A DNA stretch of 64,000 nucleotides from Arthrobacter sp. SX1312. Lineage in GTDB: Bacteria > Actinomycetota > Actinomycetes > Actinomycetales > Micrococcaceae. Positions 1 to 7,359 of this stretch are shown piece by piece. The notes below the pieces were generated by a model. The model saw only the letters and a program-made list of their open reading frames with translations, made no database searches and was not told the DNA's origin. The translations under genes were made by a program, and so were the position numbers. Each line of letters begins with the position of its first letter. Position 1 is the stretch's first letter. Where the stretch lies: contig NZ_PJIM01000001.1 in assembly GCF_002929295.1 (NCBI RefSeq), positions 480,040 to 544,039 of the forward strand, in the 5' to 3' direction.

Positions 1-206
1 TGGCGGGTGGCTTCGATACCGTCCATCAACGGCATGCGGATGTCGAACAGGCACACGTCCGGGTGCAACTGACGCGCCAGGCCCACCGCCTGTCGCCCAT
101 CGGTGGCGGTGCCCACGACCTCGATGTCGGGCTGGGCGTTCAGCAGCATCGTCAGGCCGGTGCGCACAATGTCCTGGTCGTCGGCGACAAGCACCCGGAT
201 GGTCAT
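1..206 (-). CDS. Response regulator, receiver domain (partial)
   Basis: Only the first 68 codons lie in the window; the gene runs off the left edge. The translation begins MTIRVLVADDQDIVRTGL and contains the acidic pair VADDQ and the phospho-acceptor Asp in CLFDIRMP, which define a response-regulator receiver domain. The sequence style fits the NarL/LuxR family, but the DNA-binding half is not visible. Its ATG overlaps the stop of the upstream histidine kinase gene by four bases (ATGA), so the two are translationally coupled and should form a cognate pair. The stimulus cannot be told from the sequence. Confidence 0.93.
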   Translation of the reverse strand, partial: MTIRVLVADDQDIVRTGLTMLLNAQPDIEVVGTATDGRQAVGLARQLHPDVCLFDIRMPLMDGIEATR

Positions 207-1351
207 CGGGGAGCGCCCGCTCGGGGCAGCATCGCCTCGACCCGCCAGCCACCGCCCGCGCTCGGGCCGGCGTGGAACGTGCCACCCAGCAGCGTGGCGC
301 GTTCCCGCATACCGACCAGGCCGTAACCCGACGCGCTGCCGCCGGCTGCACTGATGGCACCATCGTCATCGACCGTCAATTGCACCCGCTCGGCGTCACC
401 CACGACACGCACGGCAACCCGCGTCGCGTAGCGGGCGTGCCTTCGCGCGTTCGTGACCGACTCCTGGGTCAGGCGGTAGAGCGCGGCCCCGACCGCGGGG
501 CTGAGATCGTCGAGTTCACCGGACAGCTCCACGTGGACCTGTGGCCCTCCCTCGGCTCGACCGGCGAGACGCCCGAGGTCGGCCACGCCACGGCGTGGCG
601 CGAAGTCCGCCCCCTCGGAGGCGCGCAGGACACCGACCATGGTGCGCAACTCGGTCAGCGTTCGCGAGGCGGCGTCCTCGATGACGGCAAGGACCTCAGT
701 GGCACGCTCGGGGTGCGACGTTGCGACGGCACGTCCGGCCTGGGCCTGGATGGCGATGCCGGAGACGTGGTGGGCGACCGTGTCGTGGAGGTCACGTGCC
801 AGCTGCTCGCGCTCCCGGGCTTTGGCCTCGTCGATGTCGCGAGTGCGCGTGTACGCGTGGTAGCGGATTGCAGCGCCCAGCGCTGCGGCGAACAGGAAGA
901 AGGCGTATGCAGCCACCGTATCTGCCGGGCTGGTCAGGTCGGCGACGTGGGTGATGACCAGCCAGACCAGGATGACTCCCAGGCCGATGGCGGCCTCACG
1001 GCCGGCTCCCCACCGGAACAGCGCGTAGGTCAGGACGAGCACGCCCGAGATGCTCATCAGCAGAGGAGCCTCCTCGCCCGCGAGGATCCTCGCGACGTCG
1101 ACAGCCGTCAGAGTGCCGAAGGAGATCGCGACCGCCGCCAGGGGGTGAGTGCGCCGCCACCACAGGGGAGCAAGGACCACGAATACGACGGCGAGCACCA
1201 GCGGGCGCGACGTCAGGTCCTCGCGGAGCACCACCTCCACCACGGACCACGCCAGGAGCACCGCGACGAGCGCCCCGTCCCGCCACACCCGCCGCGGGGG
1301 GTCCGCAGGTCGAGGCTCCGACCACAACGAGCGCAGTACCTTCGTCACCAT
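203..1351 (-). CDS. Two-component sensor histidine kinase (HisKA_3 type)
   Basis: A 382-residue membrane kinase that should autophosphorylate on His and pass the phosphate to the response regulator overlapping its 3' end. The N-terminal half holds about five hydrophobic segments with almost no loops, so it probably senses from within or near the membrane. The dimerisation motif ARDLHDTVAHHVSG (His near residue 190) is typical of the HisKA_3 subfamily; a HATPase_c domain follows, with VDDDG and the glycine-rich YGLVGMRERA box. I chose the ATG at 1351 (MVTKVLRSLW) instead of the ATG 16 codons upstream because those extra codons are proline-rich and unlike a kinase start. The ligand is unknown. 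Confidence 0.92.
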   Translation of the reverse strand: MVTKVLRSLWSEPRPADPPRRVWRDGALVAVLLAWSVVEVVLREDLTSRPLVLAVVFVVLAPLWWRRTHPLAAVAISFGTLTAVDVARILAGEEAPLLMSISGVLVLTYALFRWGAGREAAIGLGVILVWLVITHVADLTSPADTVAAYAFFLFAAALGAAIRYHAYTRTRDIDEAKAREREQLARDLHDTVAHHVSGIAIQAQAGRAVATSHPERATEVLAVIEDAASRTLTELRTMVGVLRASEGADFAPRRGVADLGRLAGRAEGGPQVHVELSGELDDLSPAVGAALYRLTQESVTNARRHARYATRVAVRVVGDAERVQLTVDDDGAISAAGGSASGYGLVGMRERATLLGGTFHAGPSAGGGWRVEAMLPRAGAPR

Positions 1352-1510
1352 CTGTCCAGCGTAGGGCCAGCGCGGCAGCGGCGGATCAGCCGAAAGCACG
1401 AGGGAGAGACCATGCCATCGGCCGGGCGAACTCCGGCCTCCGGGACGATGTGCGGGCCGCCGGGCTCAGCGATCGTGGAACTGCCGATCCCCACTACAAC
1501 AACGGAGCCC

Positions 1511-2020
1511 ATGATGAGAACACGTCAACCCACCATCACCGCACTGGAGAACCAGCGGATCCCGGTGCAGGCCAAGCTCGCTGCCGCCTGGACCAGCTTG
1601 ATGTTCTTCGTTATCTACGTCGACTACTTCCACCTCTACAAGCCCGGCGCCATCGACCAGATCCGGGGTGGCGAGATTTTCGAGTTCGACATCACCCCGA
1701 CGTTGTTGACCATTTTCGTCGCGGTCATAGGCATCTCGGCCCTGATGATCCTGCTCTCCATGACGCTGCCCACCGGGGTGAACCGCGCCACGAACCTCGT
1801 CGTGGCATCGCTCTACATCCCCGTCATGGTGTTCAACGCGGTAGGTGAGTCCTGGGAATGGGCCTCCTTCTACGGCCTTTCCATCGGAATCGAGGTGCTG
1901 ATCCTGGCCTTCATCCTGCGCTCCGCCTGGACCTGGCCCCACACCGCACCGTCAGCGACCATGCCGACCATGCCGACCAGCCCGGACCGTGAAGCCGTTC
2001 GCGCCCAGCAGCAAGCGTGA
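1511..2020 (+). CDS. Small four-helix membrane protein, DUF6326-like
   Basis: A 169-residue protein with four hydrophobic segments (about residues 22-38, 58-78, 90-108 and 118-136) and the conserved-looking stretch YVDYFHLYKPG after the first helix. The pattern of a short cytoplasmic N-terminus, an aromatic first loop and an FNAVGESWEW segment matches what I remember of DUF6326 proteins, whose function is unknown. Start chosen at the first of two ATGs because ACGGAG lies just upstream. It is divergent from the histidine kinase and about 560 bases ahead of the first universal stress protein, so it is probably its own transcript. Function not assigned. Confidence 0.75.
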   Translation: MMRTRQPTITALENQRIPVQAKLAAAWTSLMFFVIYVDYFHLYKPGAIDQIRGGEIFEFDITPTLLTIFVAVIGISALMILLSMTLPTGVNRATNLVVASLYIPVMVFNAVGESWEWASFYGLSIGIEVLILAFILRSAWTWPHTAPSATMPTMPTSPDREAVRAQQQA

Positions 2021-2360
2021 CCCCAAGAGCAGTCCACGACGACGCGCTTGATCACGGACTGGACCGGCCTGGCCGGGGCCGTGACCGAGCGCGTCGGCGG
2101 GTTCTCCCTCGGCCTGAGCCGACACCTGGGCATCGCCGCCACCACCCCGAAACATCGGCGGCCACGCGTCGCCCTTCAGGGGTGATGATCCCGGATCAGG
2201 GACTAAAGGCCCTGACGAGGTTGGTTCTTCCCGGCAACAATCAATGGGTGACCTGCATCTGGCAAGGCAGTGATGAACGTCCAAGCCGCAGAGGGACCCA
2301 AGAGCACAGTGATGTGGGTGAGTTCCTTTCGTGGACACGTCAACGAGCAGGACACCACAA
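2021..2360 (+). other. Non-coding leader upstream of the CVAFLRD ORF / USP unit
   Basis: No convincing gene. The right half carries a DosR-like box (2197-2214), then after 15 bases CCCGGCAACAAT (2230-2241), then after 4 bases GGGTGACCTGCATCT (2246-2260). The same three blocks at identical spacing occur on the minus strand at 61149-61212. This is best read as promoter plus 5' untranslated region of the stress genes that follow. Confidence 0.6.
2197..2214 (+). promoter_or_regulatory. DosR-like box 1
   Basis: CAGGGACTAAAGGCCCTG is an imperfect palindrome close to the mycobacterial DosR/DevR consensus (GGGACTWWAGTCCC core). Universal stress genes are classical DosR targets and one follows here at 2582. 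No DosR gene is in the window, so the regulator is inferred. Confidence 0.65.
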
Positions 2361-2588
2361 ATGAAGGCTCAACACGGCAACACCAGCCGGCAGCGAGCAG
2401 GTAGCGCTCCGACGAGTTCCGGACCCCTGTGCGTCGCATTCCTGCGCGACCTCGGACAGGTCCGGGTCCCGGTCCGGGTGCCTCTCCGGGGGCGGAACTC
2501 GGTGACGCCGCCTTGGCGTCGCGCCCGCGGTGGACACGCAGGGGTACCGGTTGTCGTCCAGGGCGAATTCGGTGGGTTCCCGTGCTGA
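2361..2588 (+). CDS. Short ORF with CVAFLRD motif, coupled to USP gene
   Basis: A 75-residue ORF (GTG at 2331 would add 10 residues) with no recognised domain. It contains LCVAFLRD, and the same CVAFLRD stretch is found in the minus-strand ORF at 60702-61076, which lies at nearly the same distance from a DosR-like box. The conserved nucleotides are 2428-2451. Its TGA (2586-2588) overlaps the GTG start of the next gene (2582), so ribosomes ending here would feed the universal stress gene. The sequence after the motif is Arg/Pro-rich and poorly conserved. It could be a leader peptide or small stress protein; the conserved block could alternatively act as RNA. Confidence 0.5.
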   Translation: MKAQHGNTSRQRAGSAPTSSGPLCVAFLRDLGQVRVPVRVPLRGRNSVTPPWRRARGGHAGVPVVVQGEFGGFPC

Positions 2589-3469
2589 CAGCTTCGCGTG
2601 CCTCTGATCGAGTCCTGGCGCCCCCGATTGACCTGCCAGGAGTCCTGGTCGCGGTGCGCGCCCCGTTGTTCGGCTATTGGTGTCTTCAGTGGGCTGCGTG
2701 CCGGGCACGGGAGTCGGGTGTTCCGGTGACCCTGATCCACAGTGTTGCCGCCGCCGATTCACTGCCTCGTGGAACCTGCGACGCTGATGCTGTCCGCGCG
2801 GGTAGCTCGCTGCTGCGACGTGAAGCGTCTCGCCTGTCGTCCGGATTTCCGGCACTGCAGGTAGACGTCGGCCTCTACCGTGGCAGCTTCGTCCAGGTGC
2901 TGGTCGGGTTGTCCGCGAGTGCGTCGCTGCTGGTGGTCGGCGCGGACCGGGTTGCTCTCGGCCCTGGTGGGGTTCAGGATCCGGTGGTGCTGGGGGTCGT
3001 GTCAGGGTCTCTTGCTCCTGTCCTGGTGGTGCCGGCCAGCCCGCGGGGGGTCGGCACCCATCAGAGGACCGTCACGGGTCATGTGGTGGTCGGGGTCGAT
3101 GGATCGGCGCAGTCCTCCGTGGCACTGATGTACGCGGCGGCCGAAGCCGACCGGCTTGGTGCGGCCCTGCGGGTCATCATGGCGCTGAAGTCGGGATCGG
3201 CGGAGTCCAGGACACTGATGGACGGCGCTTCCGCATCTCTTTCGAAAGTGCAGACCGACTTTCCTCACCTTGCCGTGAGCTGGATCGTGGACGTGCTGCG
3301 CAGCCCTGTTCATGCCCTGATGCGGCACAGCCGGGACGCCGTGTTGCTGGTGGTCGGCTGCCATGGCGAGGGCGCCAGGGCCGGGAGGAAGCCGGGCTCG
3401 GTGACGCGCACCTTACTCCTGTGTCCGCCGTGCCCGACGCTCGTCGTACCCGCCACCGAGAGCCCCTGA
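2582..3469 (+). CDS. Universal stress protein, two tandem Usp domains
   Basis: A 295-residue protein with two Usp folds. The second (from about residue 165) is canonical: HVVVGVDGSAQSSVAL at the first strand, and VVGCHGEGARAGRKPGS fits the ATP-binding pattern GxxG-(9)-GS. The first domain is degenerate: the DGS nucleotide motif is replaced (VAVRAPLFG) and the VVGAD loop lacks the glycine pattern, so it probably does not bind ATP. GTG 2582 is chosen because it overlaps the stop of the upstream short ORF and removes an improbable Arg/Pro/Gly-rich extension that shares its frame with that region. A DosR-like box lies 370 bases upstream. It differs clearly from the single-domain USPs at 59960 and 61425. 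Predicted role: ATP-sensing stress adaptor for hypoxia or stationary phase. Confidence 0.85.
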   Translation: MLTASRASDRVLAPPIDLPGVLVAVRAPLFGYWCLQWAACRARESGVPVTLIHSVAAADSLPRGTCDADAVRAGSSLLRREASRLSSGFPALQVDVGLYRGSFVQVLVGLSASASLLVVGADRVALGPGGVQDPVVLGVVSGSLAPVLVVPASPRGVGTHQRTVTGHVVVGVDGSAQSSVALMYAAAEADRLGAALRVIMALKSGSAESRTLMDGASASLSKVQTDFPHLAVSWIVDVLRSPVHALMRHSRDAVLLVVGCHGEGARAGRKPGSVTRTLLLCPPCPTLVVPATESP

Positions 3470-3937
3470 CTCCCGAGCAGCGACGGTCCGGTACCAGCGT
3501 TCGTATCGTGCGGCACGTGCAGGATGCTGCGAACCTCGCTGCCGCGATCCGTGATCGGCCCGCCCTTGTTGTCCACGCCGATCACTTCCTGAATCCTTCG
3601 CCCATCAGGTACGCGGAAGGTCGTCCTTCGCCGGAGGGTTTCTGGGCGGACACCTACGACTACGCGGCCCTGTGCGACCAGGGAGCAATCGCGACCCCGA
3701 GCATCGTTCGATGCGCCGCTGTATCGGTGGTCAGCGCCTCTATTTCGAGGCCGTACGACCTCGGGAACGTGCCACGGTCATCGTGGACCACCGGGATTCC
3801 ACCGCACCGGGGATCATTCCCTCCGACGCGGTCCCGGCTCTCCGGTGACAGGACATCGCATTCGAGAAGAACGATGATTGCACGATGACCGGTCACCAGG
3901 TTGCGCTGATTCGCAGTGTCATCGGAGTTCTGGCCTT
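3470..3937 (+). other. Region with traces of a broken gene
   Basis: No intact gene is supported. One frame (about 3505-3700) reads IVRHVQDAANLAAAIRD and later EGFWADTYDYAALC, which look protein-like, but quality falls off near 3700. A second frame from ATG 3711 to TGA 3848 then reads LYFEAVRPRERATVIVDHRD, also protein-like. Together they suggest one old reading frame broken by a frameshift near 3700. I do not recognise the family. Confidence 0.3.
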
Positions 3938-4264
3938 ATGACAGCGGTCGCCGTGGCATTCGGTGGCCTGGAGGCGGCTCTGCTGGCGGCGTGGCATTTA
4001 CTTACCGCCCGGAAGAAGGGGAGTCCGCCTGGTCGCTCGAAGCAGTGGGTCGATGCAATGGCGGTGTCCCTTTGTCTGATGGCACTGCTCATCGCGGGGA
4101 TCTGCCTTCACGCCGGGTCCGTCGCCAGGGTCGGCGGCCCGGCGATGTTGTTGGGGCTCCTCGGTTCCGTTGCCTTTGTCGCCGTCGTGATCGTTTCCAG
4201 GAGCAGGGCACTCGCCTGCGTGCTGGACGCGGACGGCACCGTCTCCCGTGTCAGGTCAGGCTGA
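3938..4264 (+). CDS. Small hypothetical membrane protein
   Basis: A 108-residue protein with three hydrophobic segments: AVAFGGLEAALLAAWHLL near the N-terminus, AMAVSLCLMALLIAGICL in the middle, and MLLGLLGSVAFVAVVIV near the C-terminus. The ATG at 3938 is preferred over an upstream one at 3878 because the latter adds a Cys/His/Ser-rich stretch unlike a membrane-protein start. No family is recognised. It follows the universal stress protein and the broken region, and is closed by a strong hairpin 13 bases after its stop. Confidence 0.6.
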   Translation: MTAVAVAFGGLEAALLAAWHLLTARKKGSPPGRSKQWVDAMAVSLCLMALLIAGICLHAGSVARVGGPAMLLGLLGSVAFVAVVIVSRSRALACVLDADGTVSRVRSG

Positions 4265-4276
4265 TCCATGGATGCT

Positions 4277-4331
4277 GAGGACCTCCCGGTGAGGGCGGAG
4301 CCTGGAAGCTCCACCTCACCGGGAGGTCCTC
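4277..4331. terminator. Bidirectional terminator, 18-bp perfect stem
   Basis: GAGGACCTCCCGGTGAGG (4277-4294) pairs perfectly with 4314-4331; the loop contains a smaller GGAGC/GCTCC stem. It separates the plus-strand gene ending at 4264 from the minus-strand gene ending at 4378, so it can stop transcription from both sides. There is no long T-run. Confidence 0.8.
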
Positions 4332-4377
4332 GTGGGTCATCCGGCCCGACCGCTCGTGACCTCGGGCCGCCGTACCG

Positions 4378-6507
4378 TCAACCCGCGGCAGGCGTCGACG
4401 CTGTCTTCCGGGCCTTCTTCGCCTTCTTCTCCCGGGCCTCACGGGCCAGCAACGTCTTCTCATCGATCGGCGCGTCGCCGCTGGCCCGCCGACGCCGCAT
4501 GTACTCGGCGGCCTCCTCCTGGCGTTCCTGCTCCGCGCCGCCGGCGATCGCCGAGCGCAGGTGCTCCTGGCCGTAGCCGAACGCCTGCACGAGGTCGAGG
4601 GCGTGCGGACGGATCTTCACCAGCAGGCGGTTGATGTAGCCGTCGAGGGTGCGGGCACGCTGCGCGGAGAGTCGCCCGTTCATGAGGAACCATGCCAGGT
4701 CCTTCTCGATCAGGCACAGGCCGAACAGGTCGCGCAGGCGCGTGAGGACCTGTCGCGTGCCCGGGTCGGTGATCCTGTGGAGGCCGCGTGTGAATGCCTC
4801 CCACTGCAGCAGTTCCGCGTGGGCGTGAGCCACCTCGATGAGCTCGTTCTGGTGCTCGTTGAAGAGCGCGGCGGCCTTCTCCTGCGACATCCCCTTCGCG
4901 GCGCGCAGGGCGGCGGCGAGATCGACGACGCGGGACTGCACGCGATCGGTCAGCAGCTCGCGCTGGGTGTCCTCGTCACGCAGGGCGATGGCCGACTTCT
5001 TGCCTGAGCCCGTATCCGCGAGGGTCTGGGCGACGCGGCGCAGGCCCGAGCGGTGCAGCGTCCTGCCGGCGGCCTGCGACACCGCATAGCGGGCCAGGAC
5101 ACCGAAGTCCACGCCCGTGAACTCCTTGGCGTAGTCCGTCAGGAGTCGCTTGGCCACGAGCTGCAGCAGGACGTTGTTGTCTCCCTCGAAGGTCACGTAC
5201 ACATCGAGGTCCGCGCGCAGCGAAGTGAACCGGTTCTCTGCCAGGAAGCCCTGCCCGCCGGTCGCCTCGCGGCACTCCTGCAGGGTGTCGAGTGCCAGCC
5301 AGGTGCTCAGGGGCTTGAACGCGGCGGCGAGGGTCTCGAGGTCCTGGCGGTCCTCGTCGGTGTCGAGCTCACCGGAGAAGACGCCGTCGAACTTCTCGAG
5401 GAGCTCCTCGTGCGCGAAGGATGCGGCGTAGGTCGCGGCAAGGCGAGGCAGGAGCCTGCGCTGGTGCCGCTGGTAATCCATCAGCACCTCTTCCTTGAGG
5501 TTCGAGGACGCGTTGAACTGGCGGCGCTGGGTCGAATAGGTGATCGCGGCGGTGAGGGCGAGCTTGCTCGCCGCGACCGCCGCGCCGTCGAGCGAGACGC
5601 GGCCCTGGACCAGGGTCCCGAGCATCGTGAAGAAGCGGCGTCCCGGAGATGCGATGGGCGAGGTGTACGTGCCGTCCTCGGCGACGTCGCCGTACCGGTT
5701 CAGCAGGTTGGTCCGGGGGATCCGGACGCCGGTGAAGTGCAGGCGGCCGTTGTCGATGCCGTTGAGGCCACCCTTGATGCCGTCATCCTCTCCGCCCACG
5801 CCGGGCTTGAAGGACCCGTCCTCGTTGCGCAGCTCCACATAGAAACCGTGCACGCCGTGGCTGACGCCGTTGGTGACGAGCTGGGCGAACACGACGGCCG
5901 CCCGGCCGTCGATGGCGCCGTTGCCGATGTAGTCCTTCCAGGCTGCACGGAAGGGCGTGTCGATGACGAACTCGTCCGTGGAGGGATCGAAGGTGGCGGT
6001 GGTGGCGATGCTCGCGACGTCGCTGCCGTGGCCCGTCTCGGTCATGGCGAAGCAACCGGGGATCCGCATGTCCATGATGCCCGGGAGCCATGCCTCGTGG
6101 TGCTTCTCGGTACCGAGGTGCATGACGGCTGAGCCGAAGAGACCCCACTGCACGCCCGCCTTGATCTGCAGCGACGGATCCGCGACGACGAGCTCCTCGA
6201 AGCCCGCGACGTTTCCACCGTGGTCGTCGTTGCCGCCCAGGGCCTTGGGGAACGCGCGGTGGACGGCCTGCTGCTCCACGAGGTAGTGGAGCTGGTCGAA
6301 GCAGCGCAGCCGGTGATCGGTGTGGGTGAGGCCCTCGATCTTCTGGACCTCGGGGCGGCCTGCGAGGTCCCGTGCGGTGCGGCGGATGTGTGCCCACCGG
6401 CCGAGGAGCAGCTCCCCGAGCTCGGCGGTGTCCACGGTGGCCTGCTCGTCGTCCTTGATGTCAGCCGAGGCGGGGATCTGCTGCGGCCGGGTGATGGTCT
6501 GGGTCAT
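4378..6507 (-). CDS. Acyl-CoA dehydrogenase, acyl-CoA oxidase-like
   Basis: A 709-residue flavoenzyme for the first step of fatty acyl-CoA beta-oxidation (C2-C3 oxidation). Features of the acyl-CoA oxidase branch are the FAD-contact loop MTETGHGSDVASIATTATFD, an IGNGAIDG loop, TYSTQRRQF, and ECREATGGQGF with the likely catalytic Glu. The length suits acyl-CoA oxidases (about 650-700) better than ordinary dehydrogenases (about 390). The C-terminus is a Lys/Arg-rich tail. AAGGA precedes the ATG, which overlaps the stop of the upstream TetR gene (ATGA), so the two form an operon. The locus resembles mycobacterial fadE5-fadA2-fabG4-htdX, but this enzyme is longer than FadE5. Whether the electron acceptor is O2 or ETF is not visible. 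Confidence 0.88.
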   Translation of the reverse strand: MTQTITRPQQIPASADIKDDEQATVDTAELGELLLGRWAHIRRTARDLAGRPEVQKIEGLTHTDHRLRCFDQLHYLVEQQAVHRAFPKALGGNDDHGGNVAGFEELVVADPSLQIKAGVQWGLFGSAVMHLGTEKHHEAWLPGIMDMRIPGCFAMTETGHGSDVASIATTATFDPSTDEFVIDTPFRAAWKDYIGNGAIDGRAAVVFAQLVTNGVSHGVHGFYVELRNEDGSFKPGVGGEDDGIKGGLNGIDNGRLHFTGVRIPRTNLLNRYGDVAEDGTYTSPIASPGRRFFTMLGTLVQGRVSLDGAAVAASKLALTAAITYSTQRRQFNASSNLKEEVLMDYQRHQRRLLPRLAATYAASFAHEELLEKFDGVFSGELDTDEDRQDLETLAAAFKPLSTWLALDTLQECREATGGQGFLAENRFTSLRADLDVYVTFEGDNNVLLQLVAKRLLTDYAKEFTGVDFGVLARYAVSQAAGRTLHRSGLRRVAQTLADTGSGKKSAIALRDEDTQRELLTDRVQSRVVDLAAALRAAKGMSQEKAAALFNEHQNELIEVAHAHAELLQWEAFTRGLHRITDPGTRQVLTRLRDLFGLCLIEKDLAWFLMNGRLSAQRARTLDGYINRLLVKIRPHALDLVQAFGYGQEHLRSAIAGGAEQERQEEAAEYMRRRRASGDAPIDEKTLLAREAREKKAKKARKTASTPAAG

Positions 6508-7295
6508 GGCGTGTCCTTCGCGCGTTGGCGGGTTGGGGAATGGGGGGCCGCCGGTGGCACGAGTGCCTCGTACCGGCTGATGCCGTCGAAGAGCCAGCCG
6601 GTGATGTGCCGGGCCATCTGCTCCTCGGTCGGTTTGTCGGGGGTGTCGGGGGAGGAGAGCCAGTGCTCACCGGCGGCCCGGACCATGCCGATCGCGGCGG
6701 CGGGCCAGTACTCCGGTGCGGCATCGTCGGGAGCCGAGGGTCGGTCCGGGGAGAGCAGGTAGCCACGCATGGGACGCGCGATCATGTCGGTGACCGCGGC
6801 GAGGAAGTGCGCGAGGGTGTCCTGGCCGTCGATCGCCGTGGAGGCGGTCGAGGAAGCTGCGGTGGACGTCGCCGACGGTTCGGCGACACCGACGCGCGTG
6901 ACGAACGCATAGACGCTGGGTGAGGTCCGGGCCATCTGCAGGTAGGCGAGCACCATGGCATAGAGGCCCTCCCGAGGGGTGGGTGCGGCCTTCGCAGCGT
7001 CGAGCACCTTCTGCTGCATCTGGCCGATGACCACTTCCGCCATGGCCCGCTGCAATCCGGTCTTGTCCCCGAAATAGCGGTAGTACACGGACTTCGAGGT
7101 CTCGGCCGCTGCGGCGATGTCCTCCATGGAAGCCCCGGGACCGAGCGCGTCGACGGCCCGCCTCGCGGCCTTGATCAGCTGCCGCCGCCGCTCGGCCCGG
7201 TGCCCTTCCCATCGACTCGACCGGCCGTCCTGGACGGGGGCCGCGCGGCCGGCATTCTTCGCGGAGGCACCCTTGAGGGCATGGGCTAGCTTCAT
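6504..7295 (-). CDS. TetR-family transcriptional regulator
   Basis: A 263-residue repressor with an N-terminal HTH: RRQLIKAARRAVDALGPGASMEDIAAAAETSKSVYYRYFGDKTGL (positions about 37-81) matches the TetR signature including YYRYFGDK. The rest is the ligand-binding domain; acyl-CoA is the likely ligand given the flanking beta-oxidation genes. I chose ATG 7295 (MKLAHALKG) over the upstream in-frame start, since a 31-bp operator-like inverted repeat starts directly at 7296 and a TACGCT hexamer lies 7 bases upstream, so the message may be leaderless. It is co-transcribed with the acyl-CoA dehydrogenase and divergent from the thiolase operon; it probably represses both and itself. Confidence 0.88.
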   Translation of the reverse strand: MKLAHALKGASAKNAGRAAPVQDGRSSRWEGHRAERRRQLIKAARRAVDALGPGASMEDIAAAAETSKSVYYRYFGDKTGLQRAMAEVVIGQMQQKVLDAAKAAPTPREGLYAMVLAYLQMARTSPSVYAFVTRVGVAEPSATSTAASSTASTAIDGQDTLAHFLAAVTDMIARPMRGYLLSPDRPSAPDDAAPEYWPAAAIGMVRAAGEHWLSSPDTPDKPTEEQMARHITGWLFDGISRYEALVPPAAPHSPTRQRAKDTP

Positions 7296-7326
7296 GATAC
7301 CCAGCGTATCAGGTACGCTAGGTATC
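7296..7326. promoter_or_regulatory. TetR operator and divergent promoter
   Basis: GATACCCAGCGTA (7296-7308) and TACGCTAGGTATC (7314-7326) form an inverted repeat with 12 of 13 bases matching around a 5-bp centre. It starts one base from the tetR start codon and ends 33 bases before the thiolase ATG. On the minus strand it contains TACGCT placed 7 bases before the tetR ATG, as in a leaderless promoter, so bound repressor would cover the start point. Confidence 0.8.
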
Positions 7327-7359
7327 GGTAATCCACCTTCTCGCACCAGGAGCACTCCC

